Below are positions 17,251 through 26,215 of a DNA stretch of 64,000 bases, in pieces; position 1 is the stretch's first letter; each line of letters starts with the position of its first letter. Both the position numbers and the translations under genes were made by a program. The DNA is from Massilia sp. Root335 (GTDB taxonomy: Bacteria > Pseudomonadota > Gammaproteobacteria > Burkholderiales > Burkholderiaceae_D). The DNA lies in the NCBI RefSeq assembly GCF_001425685.1, contig NZ_LMCY01000033.1, forward strand, positions 230,478 to 294,477, given 5' to 3'. The notes under the pieces are model-generated. The model saw only the letters and a program-made list of their open reading frames with translations, was not told where the DNA came from and did not search any database.

Positions 17251-18507
17251 ATGAGCCTGATTAACAAGATGCTGCAGGACCTCGACGCGCGCGGCACGCC
17301 CCAGGACGGCGAACTGCCGGGCCAGGTGAAGCCTGTCGCGCGTGAACCGTACCGGCCGGACTGGCGCGCGATCGCGGGCGGGGTCGGCGGCGCCCTCGCC
17401 GCGAGCGCGCTCGGCTGGCTGGCCTTGACCCAGCTGCATCGCATCCCGCGTCCCGTGACTGCCGTGCCCGCGCCCGTCGCCGCCGTCAAGGTGGCGCCGG
17501 TCGTCGCGGGCCCCGTGCGGGCGCCGCAGGTGGTCACCGGGCCGGTCCAGGCGCCGGCAGCCGCGCCGGTGGAAGCGCCGCGCGCCGCGCCGGCAACGCC
17601 GCAGGCGGCCGAACGGGCAGAGGAAACGCCGGCCACGACGTCCATGACACGGGCCGAACGCCGCGCCGAGCGCAAGCGTCTCGCGGCGGCGCGCAAGGAA
17701 GAGAAAGCGGCGGCGCGCACGGTCGAGAAGACGCCCACCGTGCGCCCTCAGGACGTCGCGCCGATGGAGCCGGACGGCGCGGAAGCGCGCGCGGCCCGCC
17801 GCGCGTTGGCGCAGGCGCTGGCCGCGCGCGGAAAATCGGTGAAGAAGACGTCCGCCGCGCTGCTGGCCGCGGCGCGCGCGGCCGCGCGGGACGACGCCGG
17901 CGCCACGGGCAAGCACGGCGCGCAGGGCCGCCAGGAAACGGGCGCCCAGCGCGCGGAAGGCGACTACCGGCGCGCGCTGGCGAGCCTGCAGGAAGGCCGC
18001 ATGACCGAGACGGTGGCCGCGCTCGAACAGGCGCTCAAGTACGAACCCACGCACGAGGCGGCGCGCCAGACGCTGGTCGGCCTCCTGATCGAAGCGAACC
18101 GCACCGACGAGGCGATGCGCCAGCTGCAGCTGGGCCTCACGCTGGACGCGCGCCAGCCGGCCATGGCGATGCTGCTGGCGCGCCTGCAGATCGAACGGGG
18201 CGGCAACGGGATCGATACCTTGATGCGCACATTGCCGTATGCCGGCAACGATCCCGACTACCACGCCTTCGTGGCGGCCGCGCTGGCGCGCCAGCAGCGC
18301 CACCGCGAAGCGGCCGAGCAGTATCAGCAGGCAGTGCGGGCCATGCCGTCGAACGGCGTGTGGTGGATGGGCCTCGGCATGTCGCTGCAGGCCGAGAAGC
18401 GCAACGGCGAGGCGCTCGACGCGTACCAGAAGGCGCGCGCGAGCGGCGCACTGTCGGAGGAATTGCTGGGGTTCGTCGAGCGGCGCATCCAGCAGCTCGG
18501 GCGCTGA
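17251..18507 (+). CDS. mshN: MSHA biogenesis protein MshN (TPR protein)
   Basis: 418 residues starting MSLINKMLQDLDARG, a signature shared by MshN and GspB-type partners of ExeA-like ATPases. One membrane helix (about 47-67) is followed by an Ala/Pro- and charge-rich linker (about 75-225). The C-terminal region has tetratricopeptide-type helices (about 230-410; for example EGRMTETVAALEQALKYEPT). It probably partners MshM across the inner membrane. It is the last gene of the cluster and meets a convergent aminotransferase gene 1 nt beyond its stop. Confidence 0.92.
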   Translation: MSLINKMLQDLDARGTPQDGELPGQVKPVAREPYRPDWRAIAGGVGGALAASALGWLALTQLHRIPRPVTAVPAPVAAVKVAPVVAGPVRAPQVVTGPVQAPAAAPVEAPRAAPATPQAAERAEETPATTSMTRAERRAERKRLAAARKEEKAAARTVEKTPTVRPQDVAPMEPDGAEARAARRALAQALAARGKSVKKTSAALLAAARAAARDDAGATGKHGAQGRQETGAQRAEGDYRRALASLQEGRMTETVAALEQALKYEPTHEAARQTLVGLLIEANRTDEAMRQLQLGLTLDARQPAMAMLLARLQIERGGNGIDTLMRTLPYAGNDPDYHAFVAAALARQQRHREAAEQYQQAVRAMPSNGVWWMGLGMSLQAEKRNGEALDAYQKARASGALSEELLGFVERRIQQLGR

Positions 18508-18508
18508 C

Positions 18509-19666
18509 TCACACCCTGGCGAGGCGCTCCAGCGCCAGCGCCAGCGTCTCGTCCTTCTTCGCGAAGCAGAAGCGCACGATCCTCGACTCCGTGGGCTGGC
18601 TGTAGAACGCCGCCACGGGAATCGCCGCCACCTTGATCTCGCGCGTGAGCCACTGCGCGAATTCCGACTCGCCCAGGTCCGATATCCCGTCGTAGCGCAC
18701 GCACTGGAAATACGTGCCGTCCGCCGGCAGCAAGGTGAAGCGGGACTGCGCCAGCCCCGTGCGGAACAGGTCGCGCTTGCGCTGGTAGAACGCCGGCAGG
18801 TCGCGCCACGGCGCCGGGTCGCGCATGAAGCCGGCCAGGCCGGCCTGCATCGGCGTGTTCACGCTGAAGACGTTGTACTGGTGGACCTTGCGGAATTCCG
18901 CCATCAACGGCGCCGGCGCGGCCACATAGCCCACCTTCCAGCCCGTCACGTGATACGTCTTGCCGAAACTGGAGACGACGAACGCGCGCTCGGCCAGCAC
19001 CGGGTGGCGGCTCACGGAGGCGTGCGGCTGGCCGTCGTAGACCATGTGCTCGTACACCTCGTCCGACAGGATCAGGATGCCGGTTCCGGCCACGATGTCC
19101 CCCAGCGCATCGAGATCGGCCTGGCGCAGGATGGTCCCGGTCGGATTGTGCGGGGTGTTCACGACGATCATGCGGGTCCGCGCCGTGACGGCCGCCGCGA
19201 CGTCGTCCCACGGCACGCTGTAGCCGTCCGCGCCGACGCGCATGGCGACCGGCACCGCCACGCCGCCGGCCAGCGCGATCGACGGCTGGTAGCTGTCGTA
19301 GCACGGCTCGATGACGATCGCTTCGTCGCCCGGATGCACGGCGCACAGGATCGCGGTGATGATGCCTTGCGTGGCGCCGGCCGTGACCGTGATCTCGGCG
19401 TCGGGGTCGTACGCGTGGCCGTACAGCGCGGCGAGCTTGGCGGCGATGGCCTCGCGCAGCACGGGCAGGCCGGTCATCGGTGCGTACTGGTTGTGGCCCG
19501 CGCGCATGGCGGCGTCCACGGCGTCCGGCAGGCGCGGGTCGCACTGGAAATCGGGGAAGCCCTGGCCCAGGTTGACGGCGTCGTATTCGTTGGCCAGGGC
19601 GGACATGAGGGTGAACACGGTGGTGCCGACGGCCGGCAGGCGCGATCGCAGGACGGGTGTGGTCAT
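18509..19666 (-). CDS. class I PLP aminotransferase, methionine aminotransferase-like
   Basis: 385 residues of fold-type I. It has the N-terminal NLGQGFPDFQCDP segment, the TAGATQGI cofactor-phosphate loop, NTPHNPTG, and the PLP lysine in SFGKTYHVTGWKVGY. The combination of GQGFPDF and the YDSYQPSI segment matches the YbdL/kynurenine-aminotransferase branch that transaminates methionine and aromatic or thio amino acids. Substrate choice is inferred from family only. The start has no strong ribosome site and lies 28 nt after the PIN gene on the same strand. Confidence 0.88.
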   Translation of the reverse strand: MTTPVLRSRLPAVGTTVFTLMSALANEYDAVNLGQGFPDFQCDPRLPDAVDAAMRAGHNQYAPMTGLPVLREAIAAKLAALYGHAYDPDAEITVTAGATQGIITAILCAVHPGDEAIVIEPCYDSYQPSIALAGGVAVPVAMRVGADGYSVPWDDVAAAVTARTRMIVVNTPHNPTGTILRQADLDALGDIVAGTGILILSDEVYEHMVYDGQPHASVSRHPVLAERAFVVSSFGKTYHVTGWKVGYVAAPAPLMAEFRKVHQYNVFSVNTPMQAGLAGFMRDPAPWRDLPAFYQRKRDLFRTGLAQSRFTLLPADGTYFQCVRYDGISDLGESEFAQWLTREIKVAAIPVAAFYSQPTESRIVRFCFAKKDETLALALERLARV

Positions 19667-19694
19667 GGTGCGGACGGGTTGGATGAAGGTCGGA

Positions 19695-20150
19695 TCATTC
19701 TAGCGTGGGCGACGCCTCGGTCTTGACCCAGGCGTCGGGCGTCATGATGCGGAACAGGTTCTCGCGCGCGGTCCGGCGCGCCAGCTTGAGCAGGGCCTTG
19801 TCCTTCGTGACGAGGACGGCGGCGTCGGCGTCGCGGGCGATCTCGAGGAATTTCTGGTCGTCGCGGTCGGTGCAGACGGGCAGGCGCAGCGCGCGGGCCG
19901 TCGGCGCCACGACCTCGATCAGGGCGTCGAAGCGGTCCGCCGCGTGCGGGCGCGTCGTATCGTCGAGGGGCAGGTGGGCATAATGCAGCACGATGCGGTA
20001 TTCGTCGCGGCAGTCGGCGCGGGTGACGGCGCGCACGCGGCCGGACTCGAGGGCGGCCAGCAACGGCGCCCAACGCGGGTCGCGGAAAACGAACAGGTCG
20101 AGGCAGACATTGGTGTCGATGACGATGGGTTTCGCTGGAGCAGGTATCAT
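19695..20150 (-). CDS. PIN-domain putative toxin (COG1569-type), no antitoxin seen
   Basis: 151 residues from the ATG at 20150. It has a PIN-fold signature: [10 protein letters not shown] (first Asp), DEYR (Glu), [13 protein letters not shown] (Asp pair) and [11 protein letters not shown] (last Asp), which together form the usual acidic metal site of these RNases. The closest annotation class is 'putative toxin-antitoxin system toxin component, PIN family'. No short DNA-binding antitoxin gene is adjacent. Upstream is the divergent yaaA (34 nt between starts) and downstream the aminotransferase. It may be a housekeeping nuclease rather than a toxin. Confidence 0.85.
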   Translation of the reverse strand: MIPAPAKPIVIDTNVCLDLFVFRDPRWAPLLAALESGRVRAVTRADCRDEYRIVLHYAHLPLDDTTRPHAADRFDALIEVVAPTARALRLPVCTDRDDQKFLEIARDADAAVLVTKDKALLKLARRTARENLFRIMTPDAWVKTEASPTLE

Positions 20151-20184
20151 GTCAGCAATTTTACCCGCTGCACGTGTTTCAACA

Positions 20185-20955
20185 ATGCTGATCGTTCTTT
20201 CGCCCGCCAAATCCCTCGACCTCGATTCCCCGCCCACCACCCGCGCACGCACGACGCCGCGCTTCATCGACGATGCCGCCGACCTCATCCGGGTCCTGAA
20301 ACCCAGGTCGCCGGCCGAGATCGGTGCGTTGATGGACATCTCGGATCAGCTGTCCGTGCTGAACGTGACGCGTTACGCCGACTGGCACCCGGACCATGGC
20401 GCCGCGCGCCAGGCCATCATGTCCTTCGACGGCGACGTCTACACGGGCCTCGCCGCGCGCACGCTGGACGCGCGGGCGCTGAAGTACGTGCAGGGCAGGG
20501 TGCGCATCCTGTCCGGCCTGTACGGCGTCCTGCGCCCGCTGGACGGCATGCACCCGTACCGCCTGGAGATGGGCACCCGCCTCGCGAACCCGCGTGGCAA
20601 GGACCTGTACGCCTTCTGGGGCGAGCGCGTGACGGCCGCGCTGAATGCGGACGCGAAGGACGCGGGGGCACAGGTCCTCGTGAACCTGGCGTCGGAAGAA
20701 TACTTCAAGTCCGTCAAGCCGAAGCTGCTGGACGTGCCCGTGATCACGCCCGTGTTCGAGGACTGGAAGAACGGCAAGTACAAGATCATCTCGTTCTTCG
20801 CCAAGCGGGCGCGCGGGATGATGGCCCGGTACGCGGCCGAGCGCGGGATCACGGACGTGCAGCGGTTGAAGGCGTTCGACGTCGACGGCTATGCGTTCGA
20901 CGCGGCCGTGTCGACGGACAAGGCGTGGGTGTTCAGGCGGCGGATCGACAGCTGA
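20185..20955 (+). CDS. yaaA: peroxide stress resistance protein YaaA
   Basis: 256 residues (E. coli YaaA is 258), starting [13 protein letters not shown] as expected for the family. Conserved segments include the [20 protein letters not shown] stretch, YRLEMGTRL and [17 protein letters not shown]. The family binds DNA and limits oxidative DNA damage by controlling free iron during peroxide stress. It is divergent from the PIN gene. The ATG at 20185 is the only start that gives the canonical N-terminus. Confidence 0.95.
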   Translation: MLIVLSPAKSLDLDSPPTTRARTTPRFIDDAADLIRVLKPRSPAEIGALMDISDQLSVLNVTRYADWHPDHGAARQAIMSFDGDVYTGLAARTLDARALKYVQGRVRILSGLYGVLRPLDGMHPYRLEMGTRLANPRGKDLYAFWGERVTAALNADAKDAGAQVLVNLASEEYFKSVKPKLLDVPVITPVFEDWKNGKYKIISFFAKRARGMMARYAAERGITDVQRLKAFDVDGYAFDAAVSTDKAWVFRRRIDS

Positions 20956-20976
20956 CGTTCCGTCGGCCCGCGCAGA

Positions 20977-21078
20977 AGATGCCCGTCGTCCCCGCGCAGG
21001 CGGTGACCCAAGATGCCCGTCGTCCCCGCGAAGGCGGGGACCCAAGATGCCCGTCGTCCCCGCGAAGGCGGGGACCCA
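20977..21078. repeat. three tandem 34-bp copies carrying the dispersed palindrome
   Basis: Units at 20977-21010, 21011-21044 and 21045-21078. Units 2 and 3 are identical and unit 1 differs at two positions. Each holds a CCCCGC/GCGGGG type hairpin. A related inverted element (CCCCTG/CAGGGG hairpin) lies at 21129-21156. The whole 20956-21210 gap after yaaA has no convincing gene. Confidence 0.85.
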
Positions 21079-21210
21079 AGTAATGCCACCAGCTTCGCCG
21101 GCGTCGGCATGCCGCGCCGATCGTGGAAATTGGGCCCCTGCCTGCGCAGGGGCGACGGGGTCAACAATAAAATTTTGGCCCCGGCATGCGCAGGCGACGG
21201 CGCCAACCAT

Positions 21211-21235
21211 AAAAAAAGCCCGCATCGCTGCGGGC
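21211..21235 (-). terminator. rho-independent terminator of bamD
   Basis: On the minus strand GCCCGC, a 6-nt loop and GCGGGC are followed by seven T residues (A7 at 21211-21217 on the plus strand). It lies 11 nt beyond the bamD stop. Confidence 0.9.
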
Positions 21236-21245
21236 ATCGTCGTCC

Positions 21246-22085
21246 TTACTGCACGGCATCCTTCGGCGCCGGTTTCGGCCCCGCCTTGGCCCAGAATTTC
21301 CACCACGGCGCATCGCCCGAGCCCTTGCCGCCCATGAAGCGGCTGTCCGGGTAATTCTTGGCAAAGATGCGCTGCGTGTCGTCGCGCAGGTCGAACATGC
21401 CCAGCTTGTCGTAGCAGCGGATCATGATGAACAGCGCTTCCTCGCGCGCGGTCGACTGGTTGAACTGCGTCACGGCCGTCTGCGCGCGGTTCAGCGCTGC
21501 CAGGTAGGCGCCGCGGCGATAATAGTAGTTCGCCACGTGCACTTCGTACTGCGCCATCGCGTCGATCAGGTAGTTCATGCGGGCGATCGAGTCCGGCGCG
21601 TATTTGCTGTTCGGGAACTTGTCGACCAGTTCCTTGAACGCGGCAAACGCCTCGCGCGTCGCCTTGGGGTCGCGCTCGGTCGGGTCCTGGGCGTAGATGA
21701 AGCTGAGGAAGCCGATCTGGTCGTTGAAGTTGATCAGGCCGCGCAGGTAGTACATATAGTCGACCTGCGGGTGGTTCGGGTGCAGCTTGATGAAGCGTTC
21801 CACGGCCGCCAGCGCCTCGGCCTGGTCCTGCGCCTTGTAGTGCGCATAGGCGATTTCCATCTGCGCCTGGGCGGCGTAGGTGCCGAACGGATAGTTGGAT
21901 TCGAGGCGTTCGTACAGCTTGATCGCACCTTCGTAATGGCCGCCGGCCATTTCCTCCTGCGCGTCAGCGTATAATTTCGATGCTGACACGTTCTTGTTTT
22001 CGTCCGATCTTTCCGGCAACAAACCGCAAGCTGACAAACTTAGCAGGACGCTAGTCACGACAATTACAGACAATTTTTTTTGCAT
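21246..22085 (-). CDS. bamD: outer membrane assembly lipoprotein BamD
   Basis: 279 residues with a lipoprotein signal peptide (KKLSVIVVTSVLLSLSAC). Five TPR-like helical repeats follow, including LYADAQEEMAGGHYEGAIKLYE, YPFGTYAAQAQMEIAYAHYK and the conserved FPNSKYAPDS and YYYRRGAYLAALNR segments. BamD is the essential lipoprotein that links BamA with the other BAM subunits for insertion of outer-membrane beta-barrels. It is divergent from rluD, the standard betaproteobacterial arrangement, and ends at a clear terminator. Confidence 0.96.
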   Translation of the reverse strand: MQKKLSVIVVTSVLLSLSACGLLPERSDENKNVSASKLYADAQEEMAGGHYEGAIKLYERLESNYPFGTYAAQAQMEIAYAHYKAQDQAEALAAVERFIKLHPNHPQVDYMYYLRGLINFNDQIGFLSFIYAQDPTERDPKATREAFAAFKELVDKFPNSKYAPDSIARMNYLIDAMAQYEVHVANYYYRRGAYLAALNRAQTAVTQFNQSTAREEALFIMIRCYDKLGMFDLRDDTQRIFAKNYPDSRFMGGKGSGDAPWWKFWAKAGPKPAPKDAVQ

Positions 22086-22130
22086 AAGCTCTATTGCAAG
22101 AAAGTTTTACCGAGATTCAACGAACGGCTG

Positions 22131-22136
22131 ATTATA
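22131..22136 (-). promoter_or_regulatory. -10 box for bamD
   Basis: Minus-strand TATAAT at 22136-22131, 45 nt upstream of the bamD ATG. No good -35 sequence lies at 16-18 bp spacing. The segment overlaps the start region of the divergent rluD gene, so the two promoters must be close together. Confidence 0.4.
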
Positions 22137-22151
22137 GCCGATGGGACTGAC

Positions 22152-23189
22152 GTGATATTAACTGCTGCGCCGAATTCGGCGGAAAACCTTTTCGACCCCG
22201 ACCTGGACGAGGACCTCGACGCCGATCTCGATGCCGGCGTGGCCGGCCCCGACTATTCCCCGATCACCCTGGAACTGGTGCCCGAACACTGCGGCCAGCG
22301 CCTGGACAAGGTCGTGGCCGGGCTGGTGCCGCAATTCTCGCGCAGCCGCCTGCAGCAATGGTTCGACGAAGGCCACATCACCGTCGACGGCAAGCCGGCG
22401 AAGGGCAAGAGCACGGCCTACGGCGACGAGGCGATCGTCGTCCTGCCGCAGCCCGCGCCCGAGGACACGGCCTACACGCCGGAACCGATGGCACTGAACA
22501 TCGTGTACGAGGACGATGCCATCATCGTCGTCGACAAGCCGGCCGGCCTCGTCGTGCACCCGGGTTCGGGCAACTGGTCGGGCACCTTGCTGAACGGCCT
22601 GCTGCACCACTGCCCGCAACTGGTGTCAGTGCCGCGCGCCGGCATCGTGCACCGCCTCGACAAGGATACGAGCGGCCTGATGGTCGTCGGCAAGACGCTG
22701 GAGGCCCAGACCGACCTCGTGCGCCAGCTGCAGGCCCGCACCGTCAAGCGCGAGTACCTGGCCCTCGTGTGGGGCACGCCGCGCGCCTACGGCACCATCG
22801 ACTCGGCGATCAGCCGCGACCCGAAAGACCGCGTCAAGATGGCCGTGTCGAACAGCCCGTCGGCCAAACCCGCCATCACGCACTACGAGCTGCTGGAAAG
22901 CGGCGAGCTGGACCGCCGTCCCGTCAGCCTCGTGCAATGCCGCCTGGAGACGGGCCGCACGCACCAGATCCGCGTGCACATGCAGTCGCTGGGGTACAGC
23001 CTCGTCGGCGACACCGTGTACGGCAAGCAGCACCTGCGCTCGTTCTTCCACCGCCAGGCGCTGCAGGCGCGCCGCCTCGGTCTCACGCATCCGGCCAGCG
23101 GCGAGCACATGGAATGGGTCGTGCCGCTGGCCGACGATTTTGCGGAACTTCTGGAACAAGCCGGGATCGAAGAACCGGAAGCGATTTGA
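22152..23189 (+). CDS. rluD: 23S rRNA pseudouridine(1911/1915/1917) synthase RluD
   Basis: 345 residues from the GTG at 22152. A longer reading from a TTG at 22080 would overlap the bamD start and lacks a ribosome site. An acidic N-terminal extension is followed by an S4 domain (CGQRLDKVVAGL, RSRLQQWFDEGHITVDGK). The catalytic domain has the GIVHRLDKDTSGLMVVGKT motif with the nucleophilic Asp, and RTHQIRVHM towards the end. It modifies helix 69 of 23S rRNA. pgeF starts 1 nt inside its stop codon. Confidence 0.94.
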   Translation: MILTAAPNSAENLFDPDLDEDLDADLDAGVAGPDYSPITLELVPEHCGQRLDKVVAGLVPQFSRSRLQQWFDEGHITVDGKPAKGKSTAYGDEAIVVLPQPAPEDTAYTPEPMALNIVYEDDAIIVVDKPAGLVVHPGSGNWSGTLLNGLLHHCPQLVSVPRAGIVHRLDKDTSGLMVVGKTLEAQTDLVRQLQARTVKREYLALVWGTPRAYGTIDSAISRDPKDRVKMAVSNSPSAKPAITHYELLESGELDRRPVSLVQCRLETGRTHQIRVHMQSLGYSLVGDTVYGKQHLRSFFHRQALQARRLGLTHPASGEHMEWVVPLADDFAELLEQAGIEEPEAI

Positions 23190-24001
23190 TGAGTTGTTCC
23201 AGTTTGCCGCCGCATCTGCTCGATACCGATCTGATTCATCCGGCCGCGCCGGACCAGTGGCCCGATCTGCCTGACGCGTTCGGTGCACTGGCCACGACGC
23301 GGCGCGGCGGCGTCAGCATGGGGCCGTACGGCGACGGGTGCGGTGGCGGGGGCCTGAACCTGGGCAGGCACGTGGACGACGATCCGGAGGCCGTGCAGGC
23401 CAACCGCGCGCGCCTGCGGGCACGCCTGCCGGGGCCGCCCGCATGGATCGCGCAGGTCCACGGCGCCGACGTCGTCGATGCGGCAACCGTGCAGCCGGAC
23501 GGACCCGTGCGCACGGGCGACGCGAGCATCGCGACGGCGCCGGGCGTCGTCTGCGCCATCCTGACGGCGGATTGCCTGCCCGTGCTGTTCGCGGACCTGG
23601 GCGGCAAGGTCGCGGGCGCCGCGCACGCGGGCTGGCGCGGCCTGGCGGGCGGCGTGCTGGGGCAGACGGTCGCCGCCATGCGCGCGGCCGGCGCGGGCGA
23701 GATCACGGCCTGGCTCGGGCCGGCGATCGGGCCGGACGCGTTCGAGGTGGGGCCCGATGTGCTGGCCGCCTTCGACGCCGCGCTGCCGGGGCAGGCAGCC
23801 GATGCGTTCAAGCCGTATCCCGGCAGGCCGGACAAGTATCTGGCCGACATGCCGCTGTTGGCGCGCCGCATGCTGGCGCGCGCCGGCGTCACGCGCGTGC
23901 ACGGGGGCGGGCGCTGCACGGCGACCGAGGCCGACTGGTTTTATTCCTACCGCCGCGATGGCGTCAGCGGCCGCCAGGCCAGTCTCATCTGGCTGAAGTA
24001 G
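23189..24001 (+). CDS. pgeF: PgeF/YfiH laccase-domain protein (purine nucleoside phosphorylase / peptidoglycan editing factor)
   Basis: 270 residues, ATG at 23189 overlapping the rluD stop (TGATG). It has the conserved metal-site segments of the YfiH family: the Q-V-H motif in WIAQVHGADVV, ADCLPVLF with the Cys ligand, and GAAHAGWRGLAGG with the His. It ends CTATEADWFYSYRRDG, the usual C-terminus. Family members remove aberrant peptidoglycan precursors in E. coli (YfiH) or act on purine nucleosides. Coupling to rluD is common in proteobacteria. Confidence 0.94.
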   Translation: MSCSSLPPHLLDTDLIHPAAPDQWPDLPDAFGALATTRRGGVSMGPYGDGCGGGGLNLGRHVDDDPEAVQANRARLRARLPGPPAWIAQVHGADVVDAATVQPDGPVRTGDASIATAPGVVCAILTADCLPVLFADLGGKVAGAAHAGWRGLAGGVLGQTVAAMRAAGAGEITAWLGPAIGPDAFEVGPDVLAAFDAALPGQAADAFKPYPGRPDKYLADMPLLARRMLARAGVTRVHGGGRCTATEADWFYSYRRDGVSGRQASLIWLK

Positions 24002-24233
24002 AGGGCGGGCAGCCGCCGTCGGCGCTGCCTGCGGCATCGTCACGGCCATCCGCCGCGCGCACTGCGGCCCGGGCCGCGCGGGCGCGCCGGCGCCGTGATC
24101 CCGCAAGGTAAAATACGAGTGAGAACGGCAACACGCCATAGCCGAAAAAAGTCATAATGCCGCCAACCACAGTCGGCTCCGTCGCCGCCATCAGGGTTAC
24201 GACGTACATCCATCCTATGGCTACGATCCACAT
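23985..24233 (-). CDS. small membrane protein, unknown function
   Basis: 82 residues with a good ribosome site (GGAG 7 nt before the ATG). Two hydrophobic helices (about 2-18 and 23-45, MTFFGYGVLPFSLVFYLAG) are followed by a strongly basic, Ala/Arg-rich tail that probably stays in the cytoplasm. The last 17 bp overlap the 3' end of pgeF on the other strand. I do not recognise a family. It is divergent from phaC with about 50 bp between starts, so shared regulation is possible. Confidence 0.65.
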   Translation of the reverse strand: MWIVAIGWMYVVTLMAATEPTVVGGIMTFFGYGVLPFSLVFYLAGSRRRRARAARAAVRAADGRDDAAGSADGGCPPSTSAR

Positions 24234-24283
24234 GCGATGCTCCGGTTGCTGTCGACAAATCGATTCTACACAATGGACGCCTT

Positions 24284-26038
24284 ATGAATACGCCTGATGC
24301 TACCCCGCAGATGCTTGCCGCTCCCTGGATGGCGCCGTTCGCGCAATTCACCGATCCCTCCGCCTGGCAGTCGATGATGAAACTTCCCGACGGTGCCGAC
24401 GGTACGGCAGCATTCGCACCCGTGGCAAAGATGCTGGGCGATATCGGCGCAGGCATGTCGCAGGGCAAGCTGGAGGCGCTGCGCGACGATTACGTGCAAA
24501 AGGCAACGACGCTGTGGCAGGATTTCGTCGGCGGCAAGCTGCCGTCGTTCAGCGACCGCCGCTTTGCCGCGCCGGAGTGGACGGCGAATCCGATGTCCGC
24601 GTACAGCGTCGCGTCGTACCTGCTGAATTCCGAGTTCCTGATGGCGCTGGCCGAGGCCGTCGAGGTGCCCCCGCGCGAGAAGCAGAAGGTCCGGTTCGCC
24701 GTCCAGCAGATCGTCGATGCGATGTCGCCAGCCAACTTCCTCGCGACGAATCCGGAAGCCCAGCAGAAAATGATCGAGACCAAGGGCGAAAGTCTCACGA
24801 AGGGCCTGCAGAATATGCTGGCCGACCTGCAAAAGGGCCGCATCTCGCAATCGGACGAATCCGCGTTCGAGGTCGGCCGCAACGTCGGCGTCACGCCGGG
24901 CGCGGTCGTGTTCGAGAATCATTTGTTCCAACTGATCCAGTACACGCCGACGACGCCGACAGTGCACGAGGTGCCGCTGCTGATGGTGCCGCCTTGCATC
25001 AACAAGTACTACATCCTCGACCTGCAGCCGGAGAATTCCCTCGTCCGCTACCTGGTGGAGCAGGGCAATACGGTGTTCATGGTCTCCTGGCGCAACCCGG
25101 ACCAGGGCCTGGCCGGCACGACGTGGGACGACTACATCGAGCAGGGCGCGATCCGCGCGCTGGACGTCACCCGCGCGATCGCGGGCAAGGACAAGGTGAA
25201 CGTGTTCGGCTTCTGCGTGGGCGGCACCATCGCGGCGACGGCGCTGGCCGTGCTGGCCGCGCGCGGCCAGAAGCCGGCCGCGAGCCTGAGCCTGTTCACG
25301 ACCCTGCTGGACTTTTCCGATACGGGCGTGCTGGACGTCTTCGTCGACGAGACGCAGGTCAAGATGCGCGAGCAGCAGCTGGCGCGCGGCGGCCTGATGC
25401 CGGGACGCGACCTTGCGACGACGTTCTCGGCGCTGCGTCCCAACGACCTCGTGTGGAACTATGTCCAGCAGAACTACCTCAAGGGCAAGACGCCGCCCGC
25501 GTTCGACCTGCTGTACTGGAATGCCGACAGCACCAACCTGCCGGGGCCGATGTATTGCTGGTACCTGCGCAACACCTATCTCGAGGACAAGCTGAAGGTG
25601 CCGGGTGCGCTGACCGTGGCCGGCACGAAGGTCGACCTGGGCGCCATCGATTGCCCGACCTTCCTGTACGGCTCGAAGGAAGACCACATCGTGCCGTGGG
25701 AAGCCGCGTTCGCGTCGATGGGCCTGCTGAACCCGAAGAAGCCGAAGAACAACCGCTTCGTGCTGGGCGCCTCCGGCCATATCGCGGGCGTCATCAACCC
25801 GGCGTCGAAGAACAAGCGCAACTACTGGGTGGGCGAAGGCGGCCGCACGCGACCGAAGACTGCGGCCGAGTGGAGCGCCAGCGCCGTCGAGAAGAAGGGC
25901 AGTTGGTGGCCGGAATGGGCGAAGTTCCTGGCGGAGTTCGGCGGCCAGGACGTGGCGCCGCCCGCGCAACCGGGCAGTGCCGCTTTCCCCGCGATCGAGC
26001 CGGCGCCGGGCCGTTACGTCAAGGCGCGCGCGGATTGA
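24284..26038 (+). CDS. phaC: class I poly(3-hydroxyalkanoate) synthase PhaC
   Basis: 584 residues, standard class I length. The N-terminal PhaC domain is followed by an alpha/beta-hydrolase catalytic domain. The lipase-like box GFCVGGT carries nucleophile C311, and the Asp and His of the triad lie in KEDHIVPWEAA and GASGHIAGVINP. It polymerises (R)-3-hydroxyacyl-CoA, mainly hydroxybutyryl-CoA, at the surface of PHA granules. phaR follows on the same strand. phaA and phaB are not in this window. About 177 bp without a gene separate phaC and phaR. Confidence 0.97.
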   Translation: MNTPDATPQMLAAPWMAPFAQFTDPSAWQSMMKLPDGADGTAAFAPVAKMLGDIGAGMSQGKLEALRDDYVQKATTLWQDFVGGKLPSFSDRRFAAPEWTANPMSAYSVASYLLNSEFLMALAEAVEVPPREKQKVRFAVQQIVDAMSPANFLATNPEAQQKMIETKGESLTKGLQNMLADLQKGRISQSDESAFEVGRNVGVTPGAVVFENHLFQLIQYTPTTPTVHEVPLLMVPPCINKYYILDLQPENSLVRYLVEQGNTVFMVSWRNPDQGLAGTTWDDYIEQGAIRALDVTRAIAGKDKVNVFGFCVGGTIAATALAVLAARGQKPAASLSLFTTLLDFSDTGVLDVFVDETQVKMREQQLARGGLMPGRDLATTFSALRPNDLVWNYVQQNYLKGKTPPAFDLLYWNADSTNLPGPMYCWYLRNTYLEDKLKVPGALTVAGTKVDLGAIDCPTFLYGSKEDHIVPWEAAFASMGLLNPKKPKNNRFVLGASGHIAGVINPASKNKRNYWVGEGGRTRPKTAAEWSASAVEKKGSWWPEWAKFLAEFGGQDVAPPAQPGSAAFPAIEPAPGRYVKARAD

Positions 26039-26152
26039 GGCGGCTGCGGAGGGTATTTGCGAAATAAATCATTCAGTTGCTCAGTGAATAATTGCTGCAC
26101 CTGCGTTCGCAACGTGGTATTTTTAGCGGATATCCTCTTGGAATCGGAGACG

Positions 26153-26171
26153 CCGCGGGAGATCCCCGCGG
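26153..26171 (+). other. GC-rich hairpin in the phaR leader
   Basis: Perfect 7-bp arms CCGCGGG (26153-26159) and CCCGCGG (26165-26171) with loop AGATC, 45 nt before the phaR start. It could be a weak terminator for phaC, a leader structure or an operator. The sequence does not decide. Confidence 0.45.
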
Positions 26172-26215
26172 TCGCCGCATAATAAATGCGCTACGGCGCT
26201 GTACATGGAAATGAG

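Noticed and set aside
14212-18303. 1363-codon minus-strand frame opposite mshK-mshN
   Set aside because: Shadow frame with no domain and no ribosome site; the plus-strand genes are certain.
20977-21078. Possible CRISPR array
   Set aside because: The three units are directly adjacent, with no unique spacers, and no cas genes are present.
22080-22151. Longer rluD from a TTG at 22080
   Set aside because: It overlaps the bamD start and lacks a ribosome site; the GTG at 22152 gives a normal-length protein.
24246-24274. Promoter TTGCTG-N17-CACAAT before phaC
   Set aside because: It would put the transcript start almost on the phaC ATG, leaving no room for the ribosome site.
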